64,000 nucleotides of DNA from Streptomyces sp. WMMC500 (GTDB lineage Bacteria > Actinomycetota > Actinomycetes > Streptomycetales > Streptomycetaceae): NCBI RefSeq assembly GCF_027497195.1, contig NZ_CP114905.1:1240001-1304000 (forward strand), read 5' to 3'. A program made the translations under genes and the position numbers. The notes under the pieces are model-generated. The model was given only the letters and a program-made list of their open reading frames with translations. It was not told the origin of the DNA and ran no database searches. Position 1 is the first letter of the stretch; each line of letters starts with the position of its first letter. Positions 26,075 to 37,940 of this stretch are shown piece after piece.

Positions 26075-26959
26075 ATGATCCGACCCGTCGTCGCCGGCAT
26101 CGACGGCTCCCCGGAGAGCCTGGCCGCCGCCGACTGGGCGGCGCGGGAGGCCCAGCGTCGCGGGGCGCCGCTCTCGCTCGTGCAGTCGTGGGAGTGGCCG
26201 CCGCGCGGTGTACCCGAGCTCGCCCACGACGACAGCGCCCGCTACCACGCGGAGCGCGTCCTGCGCACCACCGAGGCATCTCTGCGGTCCAGCTACCCGG
26301 GGCTGGCCGTCGCGGCGGCACAGAGCCCCGACCTGGCGGTGCCGATGCTGCTGCGGGCCGCTGAGGAGGCGGAGGTGCTGGCCCTGGGCTCCCGCGGGCT
26401 CGGCGGCCTGGCCGGCTTCCTGCTCGGCTCGGTCGGACTGGCCACGGTCGCCCGTGCCGCCTGCCCCGTGGTGCTGGTCCGGTCGGACCAGCGGCGGGAG
26501 GACGAGCACGAGCAGGACGCCGACGGCCCCGGCTCCGCAGCCGGCCGGCACCGTCGGGTGGTGGTCGGCGTCGGCTTCCGGCGGCCCTGCGACCCGCTCC
26601 TGGAGTTCGCCTTCGACGCCGCCGCACGCCGGCGCACCTCGCTGCTGGCGGTCAACGGCTGGCGAACGCCCCTGCCGTACTCCATCCCGCTGTCGGGGCC
26701 CGCCACGCAGGCGGACGCCGCACGCATGCTCGCCGCCGCGGTCGCCCCCTGGCGCCGCAAGTACCCGGAGGTCCGCGTGATCGAGGACGTGGCCACCGGT
26801 AGCGGCGCAGGGCACCTGCTCGACGTCGCCGCCGACGCCTCGTTGCTCGTCGTCGGCCGGCGGATCAGCCGCCCGCCGTTCGGCACCCGGCTCGGCCCGA
26901 TCGCCCACGCCGTGCTGCACCACGCCCACTGCCCCGTCGCCGTCGTCCCCTACGACTGA
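26075..26959 (+). CDS. Universal stress protein, tandem Usp domains (copy 4)
   Basis: A 294-residue tandem Usp protein. Domain 1 (about residues 3-140) has AGIDGSPESLAAADWA and the ATP loop GSRGLGGLAGFLLGSVG. Domain 2 (about 157-292) ends THAVLHHAHCPV-like (AHAVLHHAHCPVAVVPYD). It belongs to a different subgroup from copies 1 and 2 (ADWAAREA instead of LDHAVDEA) and resembles copy 5 at 29787. Only 34 bases separate it from the PPDK gene, which implies co-transcription. The region upstream is debris of the GH65 gene, so its promoter may lie within that debris. Confidence 0.9.
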   Translation: MIRPVVAGIDGSPESLAAADWAAREAQRRGAPLSLVQSWEWPPRGVPELAHDDSARYHAERVLRTTEASLRSSYPGLAVAAAQSPDLAVPMLLRAAEEAEVLALGSRGLGGLAGFLLGSVGLATVARAACPVVLVRSDQRREDEHEQDADGPGSAAGRHRRVVVGVGFRRPCDPLLEFAFDAAARRRTSLLAVNGWRTPLPYSIPLSGPATQADAARMLAAAVAPWRRKYPEVRVIEDVATGSGAGHLLDVAADASLLVVGRRISRPPFGTRLGPIAHAVLHHAHCPVAVVPYD

Positions 26960-26993
26960 CCGCGGGCCCGCCCGCAGGAGGAAGAGGATCCGC

Positions 26994-29699
<2,706 letters not shown>

Positions 29700-29715
29700 G
29701 ACCGGCACACTGGGC

Positions 29716-29739
29716 GCGGAGCCGCGGCGGCGGCTCCGC
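29716..29739 (+). terminator. Terminator of the Usp-PPDK transcript
   Basis: A 9-bp inverted repeat, GCGGAGCCG and CGGCTCCGC, with a 6-base loop lies 16 bases after the PPDK stop codon and 48 bases before the next gene. Confidence 0.65.
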
Positions 29740-29786
29740 ACCTCATCCGTACAAGGACCCGCGTGGTGGGAGAGGGAGGCCGATAC

Positions 29787-30617
29787 ATGTCAGGAAGCGT
29801 CGTCGCCGCGATCGACGGCTCCGCGGGCAGCGCCGCTGCAGCGGAGTGGGCGGCGGGTGAAGCCGCCGCGCTGGGGGCGGAGTTGCTGCTGGTGTACGTC
29901 GTCGCAGACGAGCCGGAGCCGGGCACGCATAGCGCCGACGCGGATGCGGGCCCGCTGCTTGAGCGGGCCGCCGGGGAGGTGGCCGGCCGGTATCCGGCGC
30001 TGCGGGTCACGACCCGGCTGCGGCACGGCGACCCGGGGTCCGAGCTCGCCGCGGCCGGGGCGGAGGCGGAGGCCGGACTGCTGGTGCTGAGGGCGCCCGG
30101 TGCGGAGGGCTGGGAGCACGCGCCCGCCGGCGGCGCGGCGTTCGCCCTGACGGCCCGCGCGTCCTGCCCGGTGGTGCTGGTGCCGCGGGGGGAGCGGCAG
30201 AACGACGGCGACGAGGTGGTCCTCGGCGTCGACGCCCGGCACGCCGATCAGTCCGCCGTGGACCTGGCCTTCGCCACGGCCCGGCGCCGCGGAGCGGTGC
30301 TGCGCGCCGTGCACGCCTGGGGCCTGCCGCCCGCCGCCGAGCGACTGCCGTACACGGTGACGGAGGAGGACCGCGGCGCGTGGGAGGACCAGGAGCTCCA
30401 GCGGCTCAGCGACACGCTGCGCGGCTGGCGGGAGAAGTACCCGGCGGTGCACGTCCACGACGACCTGCGGCTGCTGCCCCCCGACGAGGCGCTGCCGGCG
30501 GCGTCCGCGCGGGCCGAGCGTATCGTGATCGGCCGCGGCGGCCCGGCGATGAGCCCCACCGCCCGCGCCGTCCTGCGCCGGGCCCGCTGCCCCGTGGTCG
30601 TCGTACCGACGACCTGA
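29787..30617 (+). CDS. Universal stress protein with degenerate ATP loop (copy 5)
   Basis: A 276-residue tandem Usp protein. Both domains have the fold markers (AAIDGSAGSAAAAEWAAGEA; VLGVDARHADQSAVDLAF; ARCPVVVVPTT), but the G-2x-G-9x-G loop of domain 1 is replaced by LRAPGAEGWEHAPAGGAAFA and that of domain 2 by IGRGGPAMSPTARA. ATP binding is therefore doubtful. The ATG at 29787 follows GAGGGAGGCCGATAC; a GTG at 29763 is a weaker alternative. It has a hairpin on each side, so it is probably monocistronic and ends at the strong terminator at 30672. Confidence 0.85.
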   Translation: MSGSVVAAIDGSAGSAAAAEWAAGEAAALGAELLLVYVVADEPEPGTHSADADAGPLLERAAGEVAGRYPALRVTTRLRHGDPGSELAAAGAEAEAGLLVLRAPGAEGWEHAPAGGAAFALTARASCPVVLVPRGERQNDGDEVVLGVDARHADQSAVDLAFATARRRGAVLRAVHAWGLPPAAERLPYTVTEEDRGAWEDQELQRLSDTLRGWREKYPAVHVHDDLRLLPPDEALPAASARAERIVIGRGGPAMSPTARAVLRRARCPVVVVPTT

Positions 30618-30671
30618 CCCCCCGCCACGGGGCCTCACGTGTCGTACCGGAAGTCGGCTTTCTCACCAGCG

Positions 30672-30709
30672 GAGCACCCGGCCGTCTCGGCAGAGACGGC
30701 CCGGTGCTC
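30672..30709. terminator. Strong bidirectional terminator between Usp and adhE
   Basis: A 17-bp stem (GAGCACCCGGCCGTCTC with GAGACGGCCCGGTGCTC, one central mismatch) closes a GGCA loop and is followed by TTCTTC on the plus strand. It separates convergent genes ending at 30617 and 30730. Confidence 0.9.
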
Positions 30710-30729
30710 TTCTTCGCGACGGGCGGCCC

Positions 30730-33402
30730 CTATCGCGCGGGGACCGGTTCGGGGACGGCGGCGTCGCCGTAGTAGGCCGCTCGCATCAGCTCCTGCATGT
30801 CGGCCAGCATCGGCATCCGCGGGTTGGCCGGCGCGCACTGGTCCTCGTAGGCGTTGAGGGCCTGCCGGGGCAGCGCTTCGAGGAAGCTCCGCTCGTCCAC
30901 GCCGAGCTTCTGGAACGAGGGCTCGATGCCGACGGCGTCGCGGAGCCGCTCCACGGCCGCGGCGAGGGACTCCACGGCTTCCCCGGCGGTGCCGGCGGGC
31001 AGGCCGAGGGTGCGGGCGATGTCCTGGAAGCGCTCGGGTGCGCGGTAGTGCTCGTACTTCGGCCAGCCGGTGAGCTTGGCCGGCACGGTGCCGTTATAGC
31101 GGATGACGTGCGGCAGCAGCACCGCGTTCGTACGTCCGTGGGCGATGTGGAACGTCGCCCCCAGGATGTGCGACATGGCGTGCACGATGCCGAGGAAGGC
31201 GTTGCCGAAGGCCATGCCGGCGATGGTGCCCGCGTTGTGCAGCTTCTCCCGCGCCACGGGGGAGGCCGCCCGGTCGTTCACGGCAGCTTCGAGGTGCTCG
31301 AAGACCAGGCGGATGGCGTGCAGGGCGGGGCCGTCGGTGAAGTCGTTGGCGTAGACCGACACGTACGCCTCGATGGCGTGGGTCAGGGCGTCGAAGCCGC
31401 TGTCGGCGGCCAGCGCCGGAGGCAGGTCGGCGGTCAGCAATGGGTCGACGATGGCCACGCTGGGGGTGAGCGCGTAGTCGGCGAGGGGGTACTTCTTGCC
31501 GGTAGCGGGGTCGGAGATGACGGCGAACGGGGTCACCTCGGCGCCGGTGCCGGACGTGGTGGGAATGCACACCAGGCGGGCGGCCGCACCCAGGACCGGG
31601 AAGCGGAAGGCGCGTTTGCGGATATCGGAGAACTTCTGCCGCATGTCCGCGAAGTCGATCCCGGGCTGCTCGTACAGCAGCCACATCACCTTGGCGGCGT
31701 CCATGGGCGATCCGCCGCCCAGCGCGATGATGGTGTCCGGGCGGAACTCCCGCATCAGGTCCGCACCGTGCTGCACGGAGTCGATGCTCGGCTCGGGTTG
31801 GACGTTGTCGATGATCTGCAGGGTGACGGGCTCGCGGCGGCGTTGCAGCACGCGGCTGACGCGGTCGACGAAGCCCAGGCGGGTCATGGTCGCGTCGGTG
31901 ACGATCGTGACGCGGTGGAGGTCCGGCATGGCAGCCAGGTACCGGATGGCCTGCGGCTCGAAGTAGATCTTCGGCGGGACCTTGAACCACTGCAGGTTGT
32001 TCTGCCGGGTGCCGACCCGCTTGATGTTCAGCAACTGCGCGGCGGAGACGTTGTTGGACACCGACGTACTGCCCCACGAACCGCAGCCCAGGGTCAGCGA
32101 CGGCAGCAGGCTGTTGTAGACGCCGCCGATCGCGCCCTGCGAGGAAGGTGAGTTGACGATGACCCGCACGGTCTTCATCCGCATGCCGTACGCCTCGGCA
32201 AGCTCGCGGTCCCCGGTGTGGATGACGGCGCTGTGCCCCTGGCCGTGGAAAGCGACCATGTCGGCCGCCAGGTCGAAGCCCTGACGGGGTGAGCCGGCAC
32301 GCAGCACGGCCAGCACCGGGCAGAGCTTCTCGCGGGTCAGCGGCTCGTCCGGACCCACGCGCGTCGCCTCGACGAGGATCAGGGAGGTGCCCTCGGGCAC
32401 GCTGAAACCCGCCTGCGCCGCGATCCACGCCGGACTCCGTCCGACGGCCGCGGCGTTGACCTTGGGCTCGCAGCCCGCGTTCGAGGCGCCGACGGGGAAG
32501 AGGAACGCCTCCAGCTTCGCCTTCTCCGCGGCGGTGGCCACGTAGGCGTGCAGGGTGCGGAACTCGGCGAGCGCCGCGTCGTAGACCTCGGAGTCCAGGA
32601 TGACGGCCTGCTCGGAAGCGCAGATCATCCCGTTGTCGAACGACTTGGACAGCACCAGGTCGTTCACGGCACGGCGCAGGTCGGCGCTCTTGTGGACGTA
32701 GGCGGGAACGTTGCCCGCGCCCACGCCGAGCGCGGGCTTGCCCGCCGAGTAGGCGGCCTTGACCATGCTGTTGCCGCCGGTGGCCAGGATCAGCGAGACC
32801 CCCGGATGGTGCATCAGGGTCCGGGTCGCCTCGACGGACGGCTCCTCGATCCACTGCACGCAGTGCGCCGGCGCGCCCGCGGCCACGGCCGCGTCGCGCA
32901 CGATCCGGGCCGCCTCCGCGCTGCACCGCTGGGCCGAGGGGTGGAAGGCGAAGACCACCGGGTTGCGGGTCTTCAGCGCCATCAGCGCCTTGAAGACGGT
33001 GGTGGAGGTCGGGTTCGTGACCGGGGTGATCGCGCACACCACGCCCACCGGCTCGGCGATCTCGACCATGTCCTCGGTCTCGTCGCGGGCGACGACACCC
33101 ACGGTCTTCATCCGGCCCATGCTGTGCGTGACGTGCTCGCACGCGAACATGTTCTTGACCGCCTTGTCCTCGAAGACGCCGCGGCCGGTCTCCTGCACCG
33201 CGAGCAGCGCCAGCTCGGTGTGCCGGTCCAGGGCCGCGACCGACGCCTTCTTCACGATGTGGTCGACCTGCTCCTGGTCCAGCGACGCGTAGTCGCCGAG
33301 CGCCTTCAGGCCATTGGTGACCAGCCGGTCCACGGCTACGGCGGTCTCGGAGGGCCCGGTCTCGGGTGTGGTCGTGCGGTTTCGCTCGTCCTGGCCGGTC
33401 AT
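30730..33402 (-). CDS. adhE: Bifunctional acetaldehyde-CoA/alcohol dehydrogenase
   Basis: An 890-residue AdhE. The N-terminal CoA-acylating aldehyde dehydrogenase half (about residues 20-450) has the catalytic Cys in SFDNGMICASEQAV and NPTSTTVFKALMALK. The C-terminal iron-dependent alcohol dehydrogenase half (about 475-880) has the NAD loop ALGGGSPMDAAK and the iron-ligand region GFDALTHAIEAYVSVY plus HAMSHILGATFHIAHGRTNA. It reduces acetyl-CoA to acetaldehyde and then ethanol, regenerating two NAD+. The ATG at 33402 is 37 bases after the pyruvate formate-lyase activase, so it is the third gene of a pflB-pflA-adhE operon. AdhE is classic in facultative and strict anaerobes and unusual in Streptomyces. 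Confidence 0.94.
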   Translation of the reverse strand: MTGQDERNRTTTPETGPSETAVAVDRLVTNGLKALGDYASLDQEQVDHIVKKASVAALDRHTELALLAVQETGRGVFEDKAVKNMFACEHVTHSMGRMKTVGVVARDETEDMVEIAEPVGVVCAITPVTNPTSTTVFKALMALKTRNPVVFAFHPSAQRCSAEAARIVRDAAVAAGAPAHCVQWIEEPSVEATRTLMHHPGVSLILATGGNSMVKAAYSAGKPALGVGAGNVPAYVHKSADLRRAVNDLVLSKSFDNGMICASEQAVILDSEVYDAALAEFRTLHAYVATAAEKAKLEAFLFPVGASNAGCEPKVNAAAVGRSPAWIAAQAGFSVPEGTSLILVEATRVGPDEPLTREKLCPVLAVLRAGSPRQGFDLAADMVAFHGQGHSAVIHTGDRELAEAYGMRMKTVRVIVNSPSSQGAIGGVYNSLLPSLTLGCGSWGSTSVSNNVSAAQLLNIKRVGTRQNNLQWFKVPPKIYFEPQAIRYLAAMPDLHRVTIVTDATMTRLGFVDRVSRVLQRRREPVTLQIIDNVQPEPSIDSVQHGADLMREFRPDTIIALGGGSPMDAAKVMWLLYEQPGIDFADMRQKFSDIRKRAFRFPVLGAAARLVCIPTTSGTGAEVTPFAVISDPATGKKYPLADYALTPSVAIVDPLLTADLPPALAADSGFDALTHAIEAYVSVYANDFTDGPALHAIRLVFEHLEAAVNDRAASPVAREKLHNAGTIAGMAFGNAFLGIVHAMSHILGATFHIAHGRTNAVLLPHVIRYNGTVPAKLTGWPKYEHYRAPERFQDIARTLGLPAGTAGEAVESLAAAVERLRDAVGIEPSFQKLGVDERSFLEALPRQALNAYEDQCAPANPRMPMLADMQELMRAAYYGDAAVPEPVPAR

Positions 33403-33439
33403 GGCGATGTGCCTCCGTAGTCGAGTTCTGCCGCGCGGC

Positions 33440-34192
33440 TCAGCACGCGCGCAGGCCGTGTGCGGCGAAGCGGTCTCGGACCCGCCGCACGAGGCCCCGG
33501 TCCGGCACCGGGGTGTCGCGCAGCGGGAAGGGGATGCCGAGCGCGTCGTACTTGGCGGCGCCCAGCTTGTGGAACGGCAGCACGTCCACCCGCTCGACGT
33601 TGCCGAGGCCGGAGAGGAACGCGCCGAGGGCATCGACGCTCGCGTCGTCGTCCGTCCAGCCCGGCACGAGGACGTAGCGGATCCACACCGGGACACCCAG
33701 CCCTTCCAGCCTGCGGGCGAAGGCGAGCGTGGGGGCGAGCCGGCCGCCGGTCAGCCGGCGGTAGGCGGCCGGGTCGTAGGACTTGACGTCCAGCAGGACG
33801 AGCTTCGTGTGCCGCAGCAGCGCGTGGCTCGCGCGGGTGCCGAGGAAGCCGGAGGTGTCCAGCGCGGTGTGCAGGCCCAGGGCCCGGCACCGGCGCAGGA
33901 TCTCCCCGGTGAACGCCGCCTGCAGCAGCGGTTCTCCGCCACTGAGGGTGACCCCGCCGCCCGCGGCCTCGAGGAACGGACGGTGCTGCTCGATGCGGGC
34001 CATCACCTCGTCGGCCGTGGTGCGCCGGCCGTCGCGCATGCGCCAGGTGTCGGGATTGGCGCAGTACAGGCAGCGCAGCGGGCAGCCGCTGAGGAAGAGC
34101 ACGAACCGGGTTCCCGGGCCGTCCACGCCGGTGGACAGGTCCCAGGAGTGGACCCGGCCCACCGGCGCGGCCACCTTCTCCACGGTGCTCAT
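33440..34192 (-). CDS. pflA: Pyruvate formate-lyase activating enzyme (radical SAM)
   Basis: A 250-residue radical SAM enzyme with the CxxxCxxC cluster motif in [14 protein letters not shown] (Cys at about residues 37, 41 and 44) and the SAM-contact motif [11 protein letters not shown]. It has the normal length of PflA and lacks the extra ferredoxin domain of other glycyl-radical activases, which supports pyruvate formate-lyase as its partner. It uses a [4Fe-4S] cluster and S-adenosylmethionine to install the glycyl radical. Its start overlaps the lyase stop by four bases (ATGA), so the two are translationally coupled. It needs a low-potential electron donor; the flavodoxin-like protein at 18338 is one possible source. 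Confidence 0.93.
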   Translation of the reverse strand: MSTVEKVAAPVGRVHSWDLSTGVDGPGTRFVLFLSGCPLRCLYCANPDTWRMRDGRRTTADEVMARIEQHRPFLEAAGGGVTLSGGEPLLQAAFTGEILRRCRALGLHTALDTSGFLGTRASHALLRHTKLVLLDVKSYDPAAYRRLTGGRLAPTLAFARRLEGLGVPVWIRYVLVPGWTDDDASVDALGAFLSGLGNVERVDVLPFHKLGAAKYDALGIPFPLRDTPVPDRGLVRRVRDRFAAHGLRAC

Positions 34193-36468
34193 CGGGAGTC
34201 GTGGAACGTGCGGCCGATCACGTCGAGCTGCTGCTCGCGCGTCAGGCGGACGAAGTTGACCGCGTAGCCGGAGACACGGACGGTCAGCTCCGGGTACTTC
34301 TCCGGGTGCGCCATCGCGTCCTCCAGCGTCGCCCGGTCCAGGACGTTGACGTTCATGTGGAAGCCGCCGGCGGCGACGTAGCCGTCCAGCAGGCCGACCA
34401 GGTGGCCGGCGCGTTCGGCCGGGTTGTGGCCCAGGCCCTCCGGGGTGACGGTGGAGGTGAGCGAGATGCCGTCGCGGGCGTGGTCGTACGGGAGCTTGGC
34501 CACCGACAGCGCGGAGGCGGCCATGCCGTGCCGGTCGCGCCCGTTCATCGGGTTGGCGCCGGGCGCGAAGGGGGCGCCGGCGCGGCGGCCGTCGGGGGTG
34601 TTGCCGGTGTGCTTGCCGTAGACGACGTTCGAGGTGATGGTCAGCACCGACTGGGTGTGCTCGGCGTTGCGGTAGGCGGGGTGGCGGCGCACCTTGGCCA
34701 TGAAGGAGCGCACGAGGCCGACGGCGATGTCGTCGGCGCGGTCGTCGTTGTTCCCGTAGGCCGGGTAGGCCGGTTGGGTCTCGGGGCCGCCCTCGGTCTC
34801 GTAGTCGACGGCGAGCCCGGTGGCGTCGCGGATCACCCGCACCCGCGCATGCTTCACGGCCGACAGGCTGTCGGCGGCGACGGACAGGCCGGCGATGCCG
34901 CAGGCCATGGTGCGGTGCACCGGGTGGTCGTGCAGCGCCATCTCCAGCCGCTCGTAGGCGTACTTGTCGTGCATGTAGTGGATGACGTTCAGCGCGTCGA
35001 CATACGTGGCCGCCAGCCAGTCCAAGGTGCGGTCGTACGCCGCGGACAGCTCGTCGTAGTCCAGATACTCGCCGGTCAGCGGAGCGGTGGGCGGGGCGAT
35101 CTGCTCACCGGTCAGCTCGTCGCGGCCGCCGTTGATCGCGTACAGCAGTGCCTTGGCGAGGTTGACGCGGGCTCCGAAGAACTGCATCTGCCTGCCCACC
35201 GTCATCGCCGAGACGCAGCAGGCGATGGCGGTGTCATCGCCGGTGACCGGACGCATCAGCTCGTCCGACTCGTACTGGATCGCGCTGGTGTCGATCGAGG
35301 CCTGGGCGCAGAACCGCTTGAAACCGGCCGGCAGCTTCGGCGACCACATGACGGTGAGGTTCGGCTCGGGTGCCGGCCCGAGGTTGTACAGGGTCTGCAG
35401 GAAGCGGAAGGAGGTGCGGGTGACCAGCGGCCGCCCGTCCGCGCCGATGCCCCCGATGGACTCGGTGACCCACGTCGGGTCGCCGGAGAACAGCGCGTCG
35501 TACTCCGGGGTGCGCAGGAAGCGCACGATGCGCAGCTTGACGACGAAGTCGTCGACCAGCTCCTGCGCCCGCGATTCGTCGATGACGCCGTCGTCGAGGT
35601 CGCGCTGGAGGTAGACGTCGAGGAAGGTGGAGGTACGGCCCAGGGACATCGCGGCACCGTTCTGCTCCTTCACCGCGGCCAGGAACCCGAGGTACAGCCA
35701 CTGGATCGCCTCGCGCGCGCTCTGCGCGGGACGGCTGACGTCACAGCCGTACGAGGCGGCCATCCGCTCCAGCTCGCCGAGCGCCCTGATCTGCTCGGCC
35801 AGCTCCTCGCGGTCCCGGATCACCTCGGCCGTCGACGGCTCGGCGTCGAGCAGCGCGCGCTCGGCGCGCTTGGCCTCGACCAGCCGGGCGGTGCCGTGGA
35901 GGGCGACGCGGCGGTAGTCGCCGATGATCCGGCCGCGGCCGTAGGCGTCGGGCAGCCCGGTGATGATCCCGGCCTTGCGGGCGCGGCGCATCTCGGGCGT
36001 GTAGGCGTCGAAGACACCGTCGTTGTGGGTCTTGCGGTACGTGCCGAAGACCGCCGTGACGAACGGGTCGGGCTCGAAGCCGTAGGCGCGCAGCCCGTTC
36101 TCCACCATCCGCAGGCCGCCGTTGGGCATGACAGCCCGCTTCAGCGGAGCGTCGGTCTGCAGCCCCACGATCAGCTCGCGGTCCTTGTCGATGTACCCGG
36201 GCGCGTGAGAGGTGATGGTCGAGGGAGTGGCGGCGTCGACGTCCAGCACGCCCTTGCGCCGCTCCTCCGGAAAGAGCCCGGCCACCGCGTCCCACACCGC
36301 GCGGGTCCGCTCGGTCGGCCCGGCGAGGAACGAGCCGTCGCCCTCGTAGGGCGTGTAGTTGGCCTGGATGAAGTCCCGCACGTCGATCCGCTCGCGCCAC
36401 CGCGCGCCACGGAATCCACGCCAGGCGCGCTCCGCCGTGCTTCTGCCGTCGTGGGCCGTCACCGTCAT
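34189..36468 (-). CDS. pflB: Pyruvate formate-lyase (formate C-acetyltransferase)
   Basis: A 759-residue glycyl-radical enzyme of full length. The two catalytic cysteines are adjacent in [14 protein letters not shown], and the glycyl-radical loop near the C-terminus is [14 protein letters not shown]. The pair Cys-Cys marks pyruvate formate-lyase rather than diol dehydratase or benzylsuccinate synthase. It converts pyruvate and CoA to acetyl-CoA and formate and works only without oxygen, because O2 cleaves the radical form. It is the first gene of the pflB-pflA-adhE operon. The start at 36468 has a modest GGGGCGGG ribosome site. A perfect palindrome at 36560 lies 92 bases upstream. No formate dehydrogenase or formate channel is visible nearby. 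Confidence 0.95.
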   Translation of the reverse strand: MTVTAHDGRSTAERAWRGFRGARWRERIDVRDFIQANYTPYEGDGSFLAGPTERTRAVWDAVAGLFPEERRKGVLDVDAATPSTITSHAPGYIDKDRELIVGLQTDAPLKRAVMPNGGLRMVENGLRAYGFEPDPFVTAVFGTYRKTHNDGVFDAYTPEMRRARKAGIITGLPDAYGRGRIIGDYRRVALHGTARLVEAKRAERALLDAEPSTAEVIRDREELAEQIRALGELERMAASYGCDVSRPAQSAREAIQWLYLGFLAAVKEQNGAAMSLGRTSTFLDVYLQRDLDDGVIDESRAQELVDDFVVKLRIVRFLRTPEYDALFSGDPTWVTESIGGIGADGRPLVTRTSFRFLQTLYNLGPAPEPNLTVMWSPKLPAGFKRFCAQASIDTSAIQYESDELMRPVTGDDTAIACCVSAMTVGRQMQFFGARVNLAKALLYAINGGRDELTGEQIAPPTAPLTGEYLDYDELSAAYDRTLDWLAATYVDALNVIHYMHDKYAYERLEMALHDHPVHRTMACGIAGLSVAADSLSAVKHARVRVIRDATGLAVDYETEGGPETQPAYPAYGNNDDRADDIAVGLVRSFMAKVRRHPAYRNAEHTQSVLTITSNVVYGKHTGNTPDGRRAGAPFAPGANPMNGRDRHGMAASALSVAKLPYDHARDGISLTSTVTPEGLGHNPAERAGHLVGLLDGYVAAGGFHMNVNVLDRATLEDAMAHPEKYPELTVRVSGYAVNFVRLTREQQLDVIGRTFHDSR

Positions 36469-36559
36469 CGTCCCGCCCCTTACGCGTCCAGGATCGACCA
36501 ACTGTTCTCCGCTTTCCATGCTGGAGTTGCGTCGGCTGTGTGAGACGGGGCCGCAGGGC

Positions 36560-36575
36560 TCGGACTGCCGTCCGA
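36560..36575. promoter_or_regulatory. Palindrome TCGGACTGCCGTCCGA upstream of pflB
   Basis: A perfect 6-bp inverted repeat spaced by four bases, located 92 bases before the pflB start. The GGAC-n4-GTCC core has the spacing of DevR-type boxes. It is nested in a larger dyad formed by GGGGCC at 36547 and GGCCCC at 36578. It is a likely operator for the anaerobic operon. Confidence 0.5.
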
Positions 36576-36596
36576 CTGGCCCCCGCCCGCGTACCA

Positions 36597-36806
36597 CTAG
36601 GTGTAGGAGGCCAGGCCGTTCGTTACGCCTTCGCATAGTCTCCGGGCTGGTGGTTGATCTCCTGCTCCGCTGTGGCGTCGGTGGTAGTTGTCATGGATGT
36701 TCCAGATGCCGAGAGCCTCACGGCGCTGGTCTTCGGACAGCCAGGTTCGGGCGTAGAGGAATTCTTCGGCGATGATCCGGTTATAGCGCTCCACTTTGCC
36801 TCGCAT
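36597..36806 (-). pseudogene. IS481-like transposase C-terminal remnant
   Basis: The minus strand encodes GKVERYNRIIAEEFLYAR, then [35 protein letters not shown], the C-terminal end of an rve-type IS481/IS3-like integrase core (the GKVER(Y/F)N motif precedes the catalytic Glu region). Only about 65 residues remain; upstream in the same direction (36807-37003) I find no continuation in any frame. It lies immediately upstream of the pflB promoter palindrome, so an insertion event has truncated or reshaped this intergenic region. Confidence 0.7.
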
Positions 36807-37003
36807 TCCGATCCCGGCTTGGTCGGGTGGCGCATGCAGGGAGGTCTGGCATGGCTTCGACGGGCACGCTGCCGCTGTTCGAACCCGCCTGCCGACCCGG
36901 GCGTGCTGGTGAGCGGGCGCACCCCGGCCACCCGCTTTTCTCGTGACGGCACCGGCGGAACCAGCTAACGCCAGTGCGATGCCGGTGCAGATGTCTAGTG
37001 CTG

Positions 37004-37591
37004 TTACCGCATAGGTTCGCCGGGTTGGTCAGGACGCCTGGCCCCCTCCTTCCTTGCCTCTGCGTCGCGCCACCAGGCCACGCCGAGGGGCACCAGGGAA
37101 ACAAGGAAGACCGCAAGCGTGACGGGCCAGATCCAGCCCTGAACGTCGGCGGTCTGTGTCGTGCGCCACTGCACCCAGCACAGCGGCAGGAAGGCGGTGC
37201 CGAGGACGGCGTTCATCATCAACAGCGCACTGACCAGGCGCTGGGCCGAAGCAGCGGTGGCCGGACGGCCGTTCATGACCGAGGCGGCCTTTCCCCACTG
37301 ATCCTGCGGCTCGGGCACCGCGTCAAGCGGCGTTACGCGCGCCGCGCCGACCGCGCAGGTGAGGACGACCACCGTGGCCCCGGCGTAGACGAACACCGGC
37401 AGGAACACGGTCCACACGCTCTTGTCCGTCCAGGCGTCCACGCCCTCCAGGCCGATGCGCCCGGGCACCCGCTCGGGCAACTGTGAGTACCGCACCGCGC
37501 CCCAGACCACCATGGTGCCGAGCAACAGCAGGCTCGGCATCAGCCACATCCACCACGTCCTTCTCTGCCGGGTCACGGTGCTGGTCGCCAC
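37004..37591 (-). CDS. DUF1648-type membrane protein
   Basis: A 195-residue protein with four likely membrane spans: about residues 14-34 (WMWLMPSLLLLGTMVVWGAV), 58-80, 122-142 and 152-172. Between the first two is LPERVPGRIGLEGVDAWTDKS, the DUF1648 signature. The GTG at 37591 is chosen because AAAGGGAGACGCGAC lies just upstream; an ATG at 37636 in the same frame has no clear ribosome site. The function of this family is unknown. Small DUF1648 genes are often next to GntR regulators, but none is seen here, only transposase fragments on both sides. Confidence 0.7.
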   Translation of the reverse strand: MATSTVTRQRRTWWMWLMPSLLLLGTMVVWGAVRYSQLPERVPGRIGLEGVDAWTDKSVWTVFLPVFVYAGATVVVLTCAVGAARVTPLDAVPEPQDQWGKAASVMNGRPATAASAQRLVSALLMMNAVLGTAFLPLCWVQWRTTQTADVQGWIWPVTLAVFLVSLVPLGVAWWRDAEARKEGARRPDQPGEPMR

Positions 37592-37727
37592 GTCGCGTCT
37601 CCCTTTGTCGCAACCCGTCTCTGTCGTCATGCCCATTCAACATATGGTGCGCCACCACAAGTTCGCCGGGTTGGTGCCGCGGCGGTTGGCTGGGCGGTGA
37701 CGTCCGTTCCGGCAACCGTGAGGTGAG

Positions 37728-37940
37728 GTGGCCGAGCCCGTGCGGGTGCGCAGACTGACCGATCAGGAAGGGCAGAAGCTGCAGCAGATGGTGCGCCGGG
37801 GCAGCACCAGCTCGGTGCGCTATCGCCGGGCGGCGATGCTGCTGGCGTCCGCCGGTGGGAACCGCGTTCCGGTAGTCACCCGGCTCGTCCAGGCCGACGA
37901 GGACACGCTGCGGGAAGTGATCCACCGGTTCAACGAGATC
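37728..37940 (+). pseudogene. IS630-like transposase N-terminal fragment
   Basis: Starting at GTG 37728 the frame reads [20 protein letters not shown] and then [19 protein letters not shown], with [15 protein letters not shown]. This is the N-terminal helix-turn-helix of IS630-family transposases. At RFNE the sequence switches without a stop into GH65 text ([10 protein letters not shown]), so the transposase is cut at about 37940 and fused to the second GH65 remnant. No DDE catalytic domain or terminal repeats remain. Confidence 0.72.
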
